This document shows, one piece after another, positions 1 to 12,500 of a stretch of 64,000 bases of DNA (positions are counted from its first letter, which is position 1; each line of letters begins with the position of its first letter). The notes under the pieces are model-generated. The model was not told the origin of the DNA and did no database searches. It saw only the letters and a program-made list of their open reading frames with translations. Origin of the DNA: Dreissena polymorpha (taxonomy: Eukaryota > Mollusca > Bivalvia > Myida > Dreissenidae); assembly GCF_020536995.1 (NCBI RefSeq), contig NC_068358.1:38295050-38359049 (forward strand), written 5' to 3'. A program made the position numbers and the translations under genes.

Positions 1-2191
1 TTCAGTTAAGAGTTATCTGCTAATGTCAGAAACTGGGACATTTTCGTTGAAAGTTCACACTGAAAATGATGTGTTGGAATTTGTTTTGGCTCTGAAATCG
101 AGTTTGGATTATGAATCGAGGAAATCATATGAAATTGTTCTTCTGGCAGTTGATGGTGGTGATGTTCCAAAAACTGGGAGTTTATCGCTGCAAATATTTG
201 TTACTGATATCAACGACAATGTTCCAACTTTCCAACAAAGAACCTACAATACCTCAGTTGAGGAAAACATACCTTTAAATTCTACGGTCCTGCAGCTACG
301 TGCAACCGATCGGGATTCTGGAGAAAATGGAATGGTTTCATACAGATTCAGTAGCCGCATTTCAGATCATGTGACCAATTTATTTGGTGTTCAGTCTAAT
401 GGGGATATAGTAGCTAAAGGAATAATCGACTATGAAAAAGACAAAGAATTTGGTTTTGAGGTTATTGCATATGACGGTGGAGTTAATTTTAAATCTTCCT
501 CCGTCAGTGTGTTCTTAAAAGTGATTGACATGAATGATAACTCTCCAGTCATCAATATTAATCAACCCCCCAGCGGTACCCTGATAACTGAGTCAGCAGA
601 AACTGGGAGTTTTGTCTTGCTTCTGGAAGTGCTCGACATCGATTCAAACGAAAATGGTCTCGTTAATTGCAATATATTGGACGATAGCTTTGATATTGTG
701 AGCACAGAAGTTGCAAACAACTACAAAATTGTGCTTCGTCGGGAATTGGACCGCGAAACCAAAGCTAGTCACAATGTTACCATAGATTGTGAAGATTCTG
801 GGATTCCTCCTAAAAGAACTGTCAAGCATTTTATAGTTTTAGTGCAGGATGCCAATGACAATGCACCTGACTTTGTCCAACAGACTTACATAGCTGTTGT
901 AAATGAGAATAGTCCTTTTGGTAGTAGTTTGTTAACGGTTTCTGCTATTGATAAGGACAGTGGGAAATTTGGGAAAGTTTCATATTCATTGCATTCTGAA
1001 TCAAAAGGTCTTTTTAAAATTGACCCTTTTTCTGGACTAATTTTAGTGAATTCAAGTATTGACAGAGAAAAATATGGTGATCGAATGATTTTTCGCGTTT
1101 TTGCTGAAGATGGGGGTGATTCGAATTTAATATCGACGGGAACTATTGTTGTGACAATCTTGGACATAAATGATAATGACCCGGAGTTTTTTCTAAACCC
1201 GATAACATTCTCTGTGTCAGAAGATGCTAAGGTTGGTTGGATTGTGGGAAACATTTCCGCAAGTGATCCAGACAATGGTCCTAATGGAACAGTTTTGTTG
1301 AAATTTCCAGAGGATCCAAATGTGCGGGAATATTTTAAATTTAATGAATCTGGGATAATAACTATCAGCAAGCAGCTAGATCGTGAGAAGGTTGCTTTTC
1401 ATGAATTCTATGTATACGCTATGGACATGGGAGGAAGAACAAGCTCGGCTCGGGTCACAATATTTGTCACTGACGTCAACGACAATGCTCCTGAAATTGT
1501 TTACCCTAATGAGTATGACAATACATTTAGAGTTCGGTTCACCATGCCGGTTTTCAGTGACATTTTGCAGATAGATGCACATGATCTGGATTCTGATGAA
1601 AACTCAAAGCTCTATTATTACATAGATCAGGATAATTCAAGTTATGCATTCAACCTAAACTTAAGTTCTGGAAAGCTTACGCTCAATCGCAGTTTACACC
1701 AGACAGAAATCGGTCACAGGTTTCTCTTGTATCTGAGAGTGAAAGATGGTGGAGCCTCACCTATACAGACTTGGACAGAACTTCTGATTGAAGTTATAGA
1801 AGTAGAGTTAAACATGGTGGACAAAGTTGCACAAGCAAATCTTTGGATTGTAGTGGGTATTGTCATAGTTACCGCAGTTCTGTCTGTTGTCATGATTCTA
1901 CTCATCGTGAAAATATGCTGGTATAATCGAAGAAAGGGGCTCAACTCTTCTAGCATCATCATAGAGTCGAATGAGGTCGATCCTCAACTGATTGATTCTT
2001 CTTCATCCTCATTCTCCTCTGCATCATCAACTTCTTCTCACGAAATTAATTTGAACACAAAAATTCAACATGGTGGAATGCATTCAGATTCGAGCTATGA
2101 GAAGGGTTACTATGACAAACTGGATGAAGCAGACTTCATACCCAAATCTGAGCAAGATAGTGGTCTCCTCTACATGCAAGAAGTGAAAAAG
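1..2191 (+). CDS. Protocadherin gene A, large ectodomain/transmembrane exon (5' end outside window)
   Basis: This exon encodes most of a protocadherin, a calcium-dependent cell-surface adhesion receptor. The frame is open to the left edge, so the true start and first cadherin repeat lie outside. Counting residues from the Met at position 23, it shows a partial cadherin repeat (about 1-69, ending with a DINDNVP calcium motif) and five full repeats. Their linkers read DMNDNSP, DANDNAP, DINDNDP and DVNDNAP; DRE motifs are present in several. A hydrophobic membrane segment (about 607-631, WIVVGIVIVTAVLSVVMILL) and a basic stop-transfer stretch follow. Alignment with gene B identifies the partial repeat as EC2, so a 7-repeat, delta-1-like ectodomain is likely. 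The exon ends at a strong donor (aaaaag|gtaagt, 2191/2192) in phase 0. Reading through the donor gives a short tail ending at 2254. Confidence 0.93.
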
Positions 2192-3324
2192 GTAAGTTTT
2201 TTTTTTAAATGTATATTGTTGTTTGCATTGCTTTCATCTTGGTTAATGTTTTAAAAAATAAGTATTATAACTAAATTTATTTTAATACAGGGAATTTCAA
2301 ACAATATTTTAAAGTCACAGTAGTGGATATGGTGTCTTTCTGCGATCAGTCGGTCTTCGCTTCTATTACAATTCTTGGAGCCTTCTTAAGTTTCCTCCAT
2401 TAACACCAAGTACTGGTTCTTCTTACCAGGAAACATATTCGAGTGTATCTAAATAAGCCCAAGGTGTTCCATACAATCAAGCTACAAAAATAAGGTTTAA
2501 ACTAAAAAATATTATTTTCTATTTTCTTTTATATCCTCTGTTTGATTTTCTTGGCTTTATTGGCTAAAATATTTTCCTAACTAACATGATTGAAGTGCAA
2601 AAGATAGGAAAATGCAGGGGACCGTTTCAATAAACGTTGTTGCACACATTAACGATACATTACATTTTTCAAAGTTGCATAATTGCTTAAGTCCATATCA
2701 TATGATTATAAATTTTCAGTACTTTATTAATTTCATTGGCATCTCTACATTTGATGAGCATGGCGAGTTAGTTCGTCTACTTATTTCGATTACAAAATTC
2801 TCTCGTCAGTTAAAATTGTTGTATGATCGTTTATGAAACGGCCCCCAGGTTTTTATCTGATAAATATGCAGTAAACACCATTTATAAAATATAATTTACA
2901 AAATCACGTACTTATTCTGATATTTTATTCAGTATTGTTGTATTGGGGTAGGTGTCTGTTTATCTCATCAGAGCATGAAGCCCAGTAGGGTGAGCTAATC
3001 TTGTTGAGTCCCTGGCTGCCTGTCAGTCTTCTTCGTAACTGTCATCAACACTTTATTTCTTCTCTGACACTGCTTAGAAAATTTAAATCTTTAAACAAGC
3101 AGAAATGTTCCAAGGATGGTCCTTTGACAAATGTCTTAAATTGAATACATTGTAGAATCTGGTTGAAATGGAAGAAAAAAACAACAGGAAAACATACTGT
3201 ATGAAACCACTGTCTGAATTTCAAATAATTAAACAATTGCTCCTTGGTTGTTCCTTCACCACATTTATCAAGTATTTAGTTTTCCATGTATGGGTGCTTA
3301 TAATTTTGCAAACTTTTTATTTTG

Positions 3325-3725
3325 TCCTCTACCACTATAGTGGGGGACATATTATTTTTGCCCTGTCTGTTGGTTGGTTTGTGTGTTTGTTTGCCCCAAC
3401 TTTAACATTTGCCATAACTTTTGCAATATTGAAGATAGCAACTTCATATTTGGCATGCATGTGTATCTCATGGAGATGCACATTTTGAGTGGTGAAAAGT
3501 CAAGGTCAAGGTCATCCTTCAAGGTCAAAGGTCAAATATATGGGTCAAAATTGCTCATTTAATGTACACTTTTGCAATATTGAAGATATCAACTTGATAT
3601 TTAGCATGCATGTGTATCTCATGGAGCTGCACATTTTGAGTGGTGAAAGGTCAAGGTCATCCTTCAAGGCCAAAGGTCAAATATATGGGGACATAGTGTT
3701 TCACAAACACATCGCTTGTTTTGCT
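3325..3725 (-). repeat. Pearl-like interspersed repeat with two core units
   Basis: Two direct core units of about 151 bases (ttgcaatatt at 3421 and again at 3572) contain tandem 'aaggtcaaggtca' motifs. They are flanked by 'gtgggggacatatt' at one end and 'tgtttcacaaacaca' at the other. The copy at 60183-60488 carries the same parts on the opposite strand. The layout (short conserved ends, tandem core near 150-180 bases, GACAGACA-type tail) matches the pearl family known in bivalves, which others have linked to Helentron-type elements. The strand is given relative to the 60-kb copy. Confidence 0.7.
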
Positions 3726-5212
3726 TGTTTTCAAAATTACTTAGAAAAATGTTTTTCATGTGACCCTTAACCAAATTTACCTTATTTTAAAAAACAAACA
3801 AACATGACCCAGCTTTGGTTGTTTTCTGAATTTTGTTTTATTTTGCTTTATTGAAAATTATGACTGTTGGCACCCTCTTTTGATTTAAAGATCATTCAAA
3901 TATATGAGAAGACTGATAAGTACTGATTTCCTGGCTATGCTTTTTCCTAACAGTTTACTAGTGTTATTCTTTTTCAAAAGCTTATACATGCTCCACAAAA
4001 GCATTAACATTATTCATTCCCTTGTCATTATTTCATAAGCTTAACTGTGCAACGAACTCATTTGTAAAAAACGTTTTTTTAAACGCAATAAAATATACCA
4101 TCTCGTGTGAATTCTTGTTTGTATTTTTCTGTTAAGTAGTAAACATGAAAGAGAACATTTTATAATCATACCAATTAAAAATCTATTTAGCCTTTTCATG
4201 TACAGGTTAATTGATTTTCACCCGGAATGGGTTTAATAAAAGATTTAAACACATTTATTCAATTACGAAACATATTGGTCTGTTATTATAATACAGTAAT
4301 TTTGGTTATGTCAGGTCAGTGATTACAAAGCATAGAATTGTTAGACTTTTGATGTTTGCGCTTGAATTTATGATTTTTTGAAAAGTAATCCTTGAAATAG
4401 TATCCTTGGTATTGAAGTTGTCTTCATGTCAACACTTGTGGAAATAATTGTTTTGGCCAGCCTACAGTTCGCATGACACATCTTTAGTTAACATAGTTGA
4501 AATGGTTTTAATTGCTGCTAATAAAGAAACCTCGTATAATTAGGTAATTATGTTCATAACCAATTATGGTTCCGTTTCTAATTTGGTTGTTGACAAAGAT
4601 GGGTGCCAAGATTGTATGACCATTAAATTATGGGTGAAACAAAAAGCAAGTCTGTAATTTATTGAAGATTTATGAAAGGAAAGTGTTAAAAAGTTTGCTT
4701 TTTATTTCGGCAAAGAAATTATGTTAAAAATACTCCCCCTATTAAAGATAATTACAATGCATCGCTGGCCAATAATCATAAGTGGTCGTTCTTTGTCAAA
4801 GACATTACTACTGTCTTAATAATGTCTGTGGAAAATGAGACAAAAGTTGTTGGCATCTCCTTTATTTCACACGTTCTTTAGCCTTTTTTACTAATGACAG
4901 TGTCATTATTTAGGTGACTGTGTTTGATGATCATGTAAGCTATACCAGACATATTAAGTATTGAGTTTTGTTGTTTGTTCATTTATGTCTCCTCTTTCAA
5001 ACATTGTGACTCTCACTTTCTACCCAAATTTCCTCGTCTGAATTGGTTTTTTACTTTTTATGGGCAGAGTTTAAGAAAATAGAATGGTTGCCATAATTTT
5101 GATCCTTATACTGCTATAGGCTGATGTTTCAATAATATAAAGGCCTTTCACGCAAATGAATAAAAAAAGGTCTTAACACACTAGTTCAACATATTTCTGA
5201 TCTACTTGAACC

Positions 5213-5418
5213 TTGGTTTGGCAAAACAGGGCTTATCGCATGTGCGTAAAGTGGTGTCCCAGTCAGCACATGCTTATAAGATAATGATAAGGGACTACAC
5301 TTTCCGCCTGAACTGGAGTTTTGCAAAAAACAGACTTGCATGGAACTAAAGAAGCTATTTGCACTGGCTAATCTGGGAGACACTTTCCATGCATGCATTA
5401 AGCCCCATTTCGACAGAG
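5213..5418. mobile_element. Degraded MITE of the 9155 family
   Basis: Shares 'cagggcttatcgcatgtg', 'cactttccgcctgaactgga' and 'catgcattaagcccc' with the intact element at 9155-9400, in the same order. The copy is diverged and lacks clean termini. It ends about 50 bases upstream of gene A exon 2. Confidence 0.65.
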
Positions 5419-5470
5419 GACAATTCATTCATTTGTTTACCTTTAACACACTGTTATCATCTATTAATAG

Positions 5471-5609
5471 CTTGACCTTGAACTCCACAAGAAACTGGAT
5501 GAGACAACAAGTGACAACTCTGGTGAGCTGGGGACCAGAGACAGCGGTCAAGGGGGCAGTGACCTTGACAACATCAGCATCCCGGAGATGACCAGTCCGG
5601 GCAGTCCTG
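5471..5609 (+). CDS. Protocadherin gene A, short cytoplasmic exon 2
   Basis: This 139-nt exon is too short to stand out as an ORF. It follows an acceptor (ctattaatag|) and ends before a donor (tcctg|gtcagt). It joins exon 1 in phase 0 and leaves one base for exon 3. The peptide runs LDLELHKKLDETTSDNS and then GTRDSGQGGSDLDNISIPEM. The SGxGGSxxD core matches gene B exon 3 (SDSGRGGSEEDI), which has the same phase 0 entry and phase 1 exit. This makes the call much stronger than the splice sites alone. It encodes part of the intracellular tail. A degraded MITE copy ends only about 50 bases before the acceptor. Confidence 0.8.
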
Positions 5610-6407
5610 GTCAGTAGAACTACCTTGTGTCATTTTTGTGGCTCATAATGGTTCTTATGGGTAGCTGAGCGACGACACTTTCCGCTTTCATGGTATTTTC
5701 TGTTGAAAGGAAATCCCTAGCTATTTAACAAAATCCAGTCAAGGTGGAAAATGTTCCCACTTTTCCATAGCATGGCTCAAAGTGTATTTAAGGTAGGGAA
5801 AGAAAAAAAAATAGTGAAAAATGTATAGTTTTTTAATTAGGCACAATTTCGCATTACTGTCCAGATAATTGAAATGTGTTATCAAACTTATAACATAAAT
5901 CTGCATTAAATTACTAATTGGTAATTTTATCCACGCTTTTTATGGTGTACTGATGGTCCTTGTAATGTATTTTCCTTTTGTATTACTATGTTGTCTTGAT
6001 ACCTCATGTTCTAATTAACATTACCAGAAGTTACCATGGTAATATAGGATTCCGGTCTAAAGGTGGTCCAGGTTTTCAGAACATGATACCACAAACATAA
6101 TGTCTTTGTTGGCATGTTATGAAAATCAACAACTACAAAAGATCATATTGTTTTTGTTTCACATCAAATTTTGTTTATTTCATTCAAAAGTCGCTAAGCA
6201 TTTATCCACTCTTGTATTATTGAGCACAGTTAACGTGCAGCAATATAAATCATAGACAAGGTTAAGTTTGAAATGCAAAGAAACAGATCTTATAATTCAA
6301 AGATGTCTGCTTTCTTGAACCATATACATGTACCATTGTAAGAGATGTATTAAAGTAGAGAGCCCTTATTATAGCATACATGTTTTCAATATACATGTAT
6401 GTTACAG
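5610..6407 (+). other. Gene A intron 2
   Basis: A 798-base intron in phase 1 between a gtcagt donor and an atgttacag acceptor. The first part (about 5668-5770) holds an internal MITE fragment. I see nothing else in it. Confidence 0.65.
5668..5770. mobile_element. Internal fragment of the 9155-family MITE
   Basis: Contains 'gacgacactttccgctttca' and then 'atccagtcaaggtggaaaatg', which correspond to the two arms of the central palindrome of the family. Termini are missing. Confidence 0.5.
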
Positions 6408-7186
6408 ATTCAGCAATTGGTCACTTGTCACCAAGGGAGCTGTATTATTCCAGTCACCTTGGACACCCACATCAGCGGTCACCTGATGTGTCCACCACAG
6501 ATGCAAATGAGGTCAGCACCTATAATGTTGTCATGCCAAAGCTAGTCCCAGATTTCAGCCACTTCCCCACGAAAACTGCGGAACGGAAGGAACTGTCAAA
6601 ACTACGCCTCAGTAAAAAGCGTGTCATGTTCAGTGATGACCTTGAAAATTCACACTCTAGTGGGAGGTCAAGTACCGTGTCTGACCTTGTGAACCCTGAT
6701 GGTAACCATGACAACAGAAATTCAGTGCAAAGGTTTTATAACAGAACTATAAGTGAAGAGTTGCCAGTCAGACTGTATAAATCAAACAGTTGGTTTAGAC
6801 GCTCAGCGGACAATCTAACTTTAAGACACAATAAAGACAATAGAGACGTATATAATCAGATGCCAAGTAACCTTATAAAATCGAAAGACTTTCGAAATAA
6901 GCCAATGGGGGACAACATTAAAGGCTATTTGGACAGGGTGATTTCTCGGACTAGAACAAATAGTGACGGATCTGATTTAGAAGCAATAAATAGGACTAAT
7001 ACTGCCTCAAATGTGTACACACTTTCAGAGGATGTTACTTCACATACTGGCCCCTGGGCTAGTGACTGTACCACAACCTCTGCCCCTTCTTCTATTTATA
7101 GACCTTGCTCAGGGGAGAATTCTCTCAATCTTGCGTCTCACATAGAGGAAACAGATGATGTTTATTCTGAGGACTTTGATGTCTAG
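6408..7186 (+). CDS. Protocadherin gene A, terminal cytoplasmic exon
   Basis: Terminal coding exon after an acceptor (tgtatgttacag|). It enters in phase 1, so the spare g of exon 2 plus 'at' makes Asp, and runs 258 further residues to the TAG at 7184-7186. It has no membrane segment or enzyme motif; it is a Ser/Asn/Asp-rich intracellular tail. Notable parts are SPRELYYSSHLGH near its start, LSKKRVMFSDDLENS about 70 residues in, and an acidic end (EETDDVYSEDFDV). RVMF fits the RVxF docking motif for protein phosphatase 1, known from the CM2 tail motif (RRVTFS) of vertebrate delta-1 protocadherins. FSDD recurs in gene B. The upstream in-frame Met at 6380 lies in the intron and is not a start. 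Confidence 0.87.
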
Positions 7187-7945
7187 ATACTCAAATTAAA
7201 ATCTTTGTGTACATTTAAATAATTATGATATGTGGACAAAAATGATTTTTTACAGAAAATAAATGCATAGGTTTAATTTAAATGGTAAAGTACATGTTCA
7301 GTTATTGTATTATGTCTAAAATACGCGTTGAGTTCAATATTACCAGCGTATAAACAATGGTAATAATGATGATCTAAACACCTGTTAAATAGTAGTTCTG
7401 CAGAATTTTGATTTGTATTATCTTTGCTATTTCATATATCTGTATAATACAATATGGCCTCATGTTTTTGTGTAATTAGTTGCACATTTGATTTACATTC
7501 ATAGCACTTAGTATGTTGCAAAATGAGCATTTGAGTATTAATATTTGATTTACATTGTAAAATGTCTAAACATATAACTACCCATTTCTGATATGTTGTG
7601 ATTTATAAATATGTAAGATGTAATAAAGATATTAGTTATAATAAAACCTTTTGTAAAAAAATATAACTCACAAATGCAATACACTTTTTTTCACTAAAGA
7701 GGGATAATTCACATTTTAAGCAACATTTTGAAAAAAAAGTGTATAGCCATTTTCTGATTAGGGTTTGTATGTTGAGTTTGTTTTGTAAATATTAAGCAAT
7801 TGTTTGTTTTTTGTTACATACTTGGATGTGTTGTAGATGTAACTTTGAAAATTGATCACAATAGTTGCTGTTATGTATTTTGGAATTTGTTATAGAAATG
7901 TTAAAGATATTTTGTGTTAATGCTCACAACTTGAATAAAAGGTAA
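7187..7945 (+). other. Gene A 3' UTR with polyadenylation signals
   Basis: AT-rich sequence after the gene A stop codon, with no coding potential. AATAAA hexamers lie at 7258-7263, 7622-7627 and 7934-7939. The last is followed by a T-rich stretch (gtttttgattttttt), as expected downstream of a cleavage site. Several transcript ends are possible. Confidence 0.55.
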
Positions 7946-8069
7946 AAACATGGTGTTTTTGATTTTTTTAAATATAATTGTCAACAAGCATTTGATGTCG
8001 ACACAAATGTATCATCAATATGGATATTTTTTGCAATGTTCTTTTTCTGAATGAAAATATATTCTAGAT

Positions 8070-8450
8070 GTGTCACAGACAATTATGCCCCCTCGAGACA
8101 TGGTGCAGCTAAAATTCTTCCTTTAGATCATATGAAGTTTGACTTATCATCAAGCTGTGAGGATTGAGTAAAATTGGTGGATTTGAAGACAATATTTTGG
8201 GTACTAGAATGATATTCCATAGTGGCAAAACAGACAAAGGGCCATAAGTCAGCCAAACTTGGTTGCAGCCAAACATTCCTCTCTGTACAATCATATACCG
8301 GTACACATTTTGGGAATTCTGATATTAAACTTTGAGTTAAATCTGGCAAGCAGTATAGAAACAGTTGAGAACACAACATTCTATAATGGACATAAATTAT
8401 TTGAAAAAGCAAAGGACTATAACTCTGCAAAAACTGGCCCCAGACGTCTA
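8070..8450 (+). repeat. Decayed pearl-like repeat fragment
   Basis: Contains 'tatgccccctcgagacatgg', 'agggccataagtcagcca' and a second related unit ending 'aggactataactctgcaaaa'. These resemble the 'gggccataactc' cores of the repeats at 44.9 and 51.8 kb. No tail or clean ends are visible. Confidence 0.45.
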
Positions 8451-9154
8451 ATTATTTATATCATGCATGGTAAGATGTTAATAGTCATTAGAATTATTTT
8501 TTATGTCTCTGTATTTTGTTTCAGTGAAAATACCTAGTCAAAAAGGCTTTAAGAAAAATAAACTTTGCAGAAATCATTTCAAATCGATATTTAAATCTAA
8601 ATACAGGTACACAAATTACATTTGAAATTAGCAATTACTTGAATTTTTAAATTTCCTTATTGTTTAATTACTATCCACAATATTAGGTGAGATGCCTTTT
8701 AAGTGGAGCCACTATCAGAACATTTTGCTCTCAGCATTTAGTTAAGTATGCATTCCATTTGAACTGAAAGCGTTTGAACGTTAGCATTAGTTATTGTATT
8801 TCTTACAATGAAGTAGTTTTCAGTGAATTCATTTTATTGTATTTGAAAAGATGCCACTTGAGCACGCACTGCACTATTTCAAGTTTACTGGTACTTAATA
8901 ACTTCTCTAACATGGTCTGAAAATGTACCAGACAACCTTTTTGAATATTCTTATGCATTGGTGTATTGGATATACGGTAGTTGTCATCATGTGAGCCAAG
9001 GGCTGTAAGACACTCAACTGAGACTTTAAGAAAATAAACTGGGGAACTGAGCTGATCTTAGCATGTAGCATTAACATGCTTTTTAGGGTAATTAACCTTT
9101 TGCCTCTGTACCATAGAAAGGGAAGGAAGAGCATGATGCAATAAAATGAGCTTT
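8451..9154. other. Intergenic sequence, nothing recognised
   Basis: AT-rich DNA downstream of gene A. No ORF with coding character, RNA gene or repeat is recognised. Confidence 0.5.
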
Positions 9155-9400
9155 GTTCTGAGAAAACTGGGCTTAATGCATGTGCCTAAAGTGTCATCCC
9201 AGATTGGACTGTGCAGTCCACACATGCTAATCAGGGATGACACTTTCCGCCTAAACTTGATCTCAGTAAGGAAGGACTTCCTTGATACTAAAAATACCAT
9301 AAAAGCGGAAAATGTCGTCCCTGATTAGCCTGTGCGTACTGCACAGGCTAATCTGGTACGACACTTTACGCACATGCATTAAGCCCAGTTTTCTCAGAAC
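9155..9400. mobile_element. Palindromic MITE with perfect 30-bp terminal inverted repeats
   Basis: The first 30 bases (9155-9184, beginning gttctgagaaaactgggc) are the exact reverse complement of the last 30 (9371-9400). The inverted match continues inward with few changes through 'taaagtgtcatcccag', and the centre has a second inverted pair ('tttccgcctaaact' against 'aaaagcggaaaatg'). The 246-base element encodes no protein. Related copies lie at 5.2, 5.7, 15.9, 22.6 and 63.8 kb. It is a non-autonomous foldback element; its parent transposon is not in view. Confidence 0.82.
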
Positions 9401-9548
9401 GCGACTCAAATTATGATCACTCAAATTTGCTGTTCAGCTATGAGACCTTCATATGGTATTTGGAGTGATAAGCATGTTGACAAAATGAAGCTGATACAGC
9501 AGCAGCACAAGCCTAGTAACAACACCTTGAAAGTACGACCTTTGTCTA

Positions 9549-12500
9549 CATGTTACAGACGAATCAGTGCCATGCTCAGATGTACTTAAGTGCATGTCAC
9601 AGACGAATCAGTGCAACACTCAGGTGTACTTAAGTGCATGTCACAGAGGCATCAGTACCATGCTCAGGTGTACTTAAGTGCATGTCACAGATAAATCAAT
9701 GCCGCACTCATGTGTACTAAAGTGCATGTCACAGACAAATCAGTGCCATGCTCAGGTGTTCTTAATTGCATGTCACAGACACATCAGTGCCATGCTCAGG
9801 TGTACTTAAGTGCATGTCACTGACGCATCAGTGCCACACTCAGGTGTTCTTAATTGCATGTCACAGACGCATCAGTGATATGCTCAGGTGTACTTAAGTG
9901 CATGTCACAGATAAATCAGTGCCACACTCAGGTGTACTAAAGTACATGTCACAGACGCATCAGTGCCATGCTCAGGTGTACTTAAGTGCATGTCACAGAC
10001 AAATCAGTGCCATGCTCAGGTGTACTTAAGTGCATGTCACAGACGAAATCAGTGCCACACTTAGGTGTAGTGCATATCACAGAGGAATCAGTGCCATGCT
10101 CAAGTGTACTTAAGTGCATGTCACAGACAAATCAGTTCCACATTCAAGTGTACTTAAGTACATGTCACAGATGAATCAGTGCCTCACTCAGGAGTATTAA
10201 GTGCATGTCACAGACAAATCAGTGCCACATTCAAGTGTACTTAAGTACATGTCACAGATGAATCAGTGCCACACTCAGGTGTATTAAAGTACATGCCACA
10301 GACCAATCATTGTCACGCTCAGGTGTACTGAAGTGCATGACACAGACAAATCAGTGCCACGCTCAGGTGTACTGAAGTGCATGTTACAGACAAACCAGTG
10401 CCATGCTCAAGTGCACTTTATTGCATGTCACAGAGGAAATCAGTGCCATGCTCAGGTATACTTAAGTGCATGTCACAGACAAATCAGTACCATGATAAAG
10501 TTTACTTAAATGCATGTCACAGACGAATCAGTGCCAAGCTCAGGTATACTTAATTGCATGTCTAAGAGGAATCAGTTCCCCACTCAGGTGTACTTAAGTG
10601 CATGTCACAGATGAATCAGTGCCACACTCAGGTGTACTGAAGTGCATGTCAAAGACAAATCAGTGCCACACTCACATGTACTTAAGTGCATGTCACAGAC
10701 AAATCAGTACCATGATAAAGTGTACCTAAATGCATGTCACAGATGAATCAGTGCCACACTCAGGTATACTTAAGTGCATGTCACAGATGAATCAGTGCCA
10801 CACTCAGGTGTACTAAAGTGCATGTCACAGACAAATCAGTACCATGATAAAGTGTACCTAAATGCATGTCACAGATGAATCAGTGCCACACTCAGGTATA
10901 CTTAAGTGCATGTCACAGACAAATCAGTGCCACACTCAGGTGTACTAAAGTGCATGTCACAGACAAATCAGTGCCATGCTCAGGTGTACTTAAATGCATG
11001 TCATGGATGAATCAGTGCCACACTCAGGTGTACTGAAGTGCATGTCACAAACAAATCAGTGCCACACTCAGGTGTACTTAAGAGCATGTCACAGATAAAT
11101 CAGTGCCACACTCAGGTATACTGAAGTGCATGTCACAGATGAATCAGTGCCACATTCAGGTGTACTGAAGTGCATGTCACAGACAAATCAGTGCCACACT
11201 GAGGTGTACTTAAGTGCTTGTCACAGACAAATCAGTGCCACACTCAGGTGTACTGAAGTGCATGTCAAAGTGAAATCAGTGTCATGCTCAGATGTAGTGA
11301 AGTGCATGTCACATACAAATCAGTGCCATGCTCAGGTGTTTTTAAGTGCATGTCATAGACAAATCAGTACCACACTCAGGTGTACTGAAGTGCATGTCAC
11401 AGAGGCATCAGTACCATGCTTAGGTGTTCTTAAGTGCATGTCACAGATAAATCAGTGCCACACTCAGGTGTACTGAAGTGCATGTCACAGAGGAATCAGT
11501 GTCATGCTCAGATGTAGTGAAGTGCATGTCACATACAAATCAGTGCCATGCTCAGGTGTTCTTAAGTGCATGTCATAGACAAATCAGTACCACACTCAGA
11601 TGTACTGAAGTGCATGTCACAGAGGCATCAGTACCATGCTCAGGTGTACTTAAGTGCATGTCACAGACAAATCAGTGCCATGCTCAAATGTACTAAAGTG
11701 CATGTCACAGACGAATCCGTGCCACACTCAGGTGTACCAAAGAGCATGTCACAGTCTAATCAGTGCCATGCTCAGGTGTACTTAAATGCATGTCACAGAC
11801 AAATCAGTGCCATGCTCAAGAGTACTTCAGTGCATGTCAAAGATGAATCACAGCCATGCTCAGGTGTACTTTAGTGCATGTCACAGATGAATCAGTGCCA
11901 CACTCAGGTGTACCAAAGTGCATGTCACAGACTAATCAGTGCCATGCTCAGGTGCACTTAAATGAATGTCACAGACACATCAGTGCCATGCTCAGGTGTA
12001 CTACAGTTCATGTCACAGACAGTTCAATGTCATGCTCAGGTGTACTTAAGTGCATGTCACAGACAAATCAGTGCCATATTCAAGTGTACTTAAGTACAGG
12101 TCACAGATGAATCAGTGCCCCACTCAGAGGTACTAAAGTGCATATCAGAGACAAATCAGTGCCACATTCAAGTGTACTTAAGAACATGTCACAGATAAAT
12201 CAGTGCCACACTCAGGTGTACTAAAGTACATGTCACAGACAAATTAGTGCCACACTCAAGTGTACTTAAGTGCATGTCACAGAGGAAATCAGTGCCATGC
12301 TCAGGTATACTTAAGTGCATGTCACAAAGGAATCCGTTCTACGCTCAAGTGTACTTAAGTGCATGTCACAGACAAATCAGTTCCATGCTCAAGTGTACAT
12401 GAGTGCTTGTCACAGATGAATCAGTTCCACACTCAGATGTACTGAAAAGCGTGACACAGACAAATCAGTGCCACACTCAGGTGTACTTAAGTGCATGTCA

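Larger units (their letters stand above)
2192..5470 (+). other. Gene A intron 1
   Basis: A 3.28-kb intron between a gtaagt donor and a tttaatag-type acceptor. It contains a pearl-like repeat (3325-3725) and a MITE-related stretch (5213-5418). The rest is AT-rich sequence in which I see no gene. A possible alternative short exon (2291-2323) is discussed under findings. Confidence 0.7.

Noticed and set aside
886-1371. 161-codon minus-strand ORF opposite gene A
   Set aside because: It is a shadow of the cadherin coding strand; the plus frame has domain and calcium-motif support.
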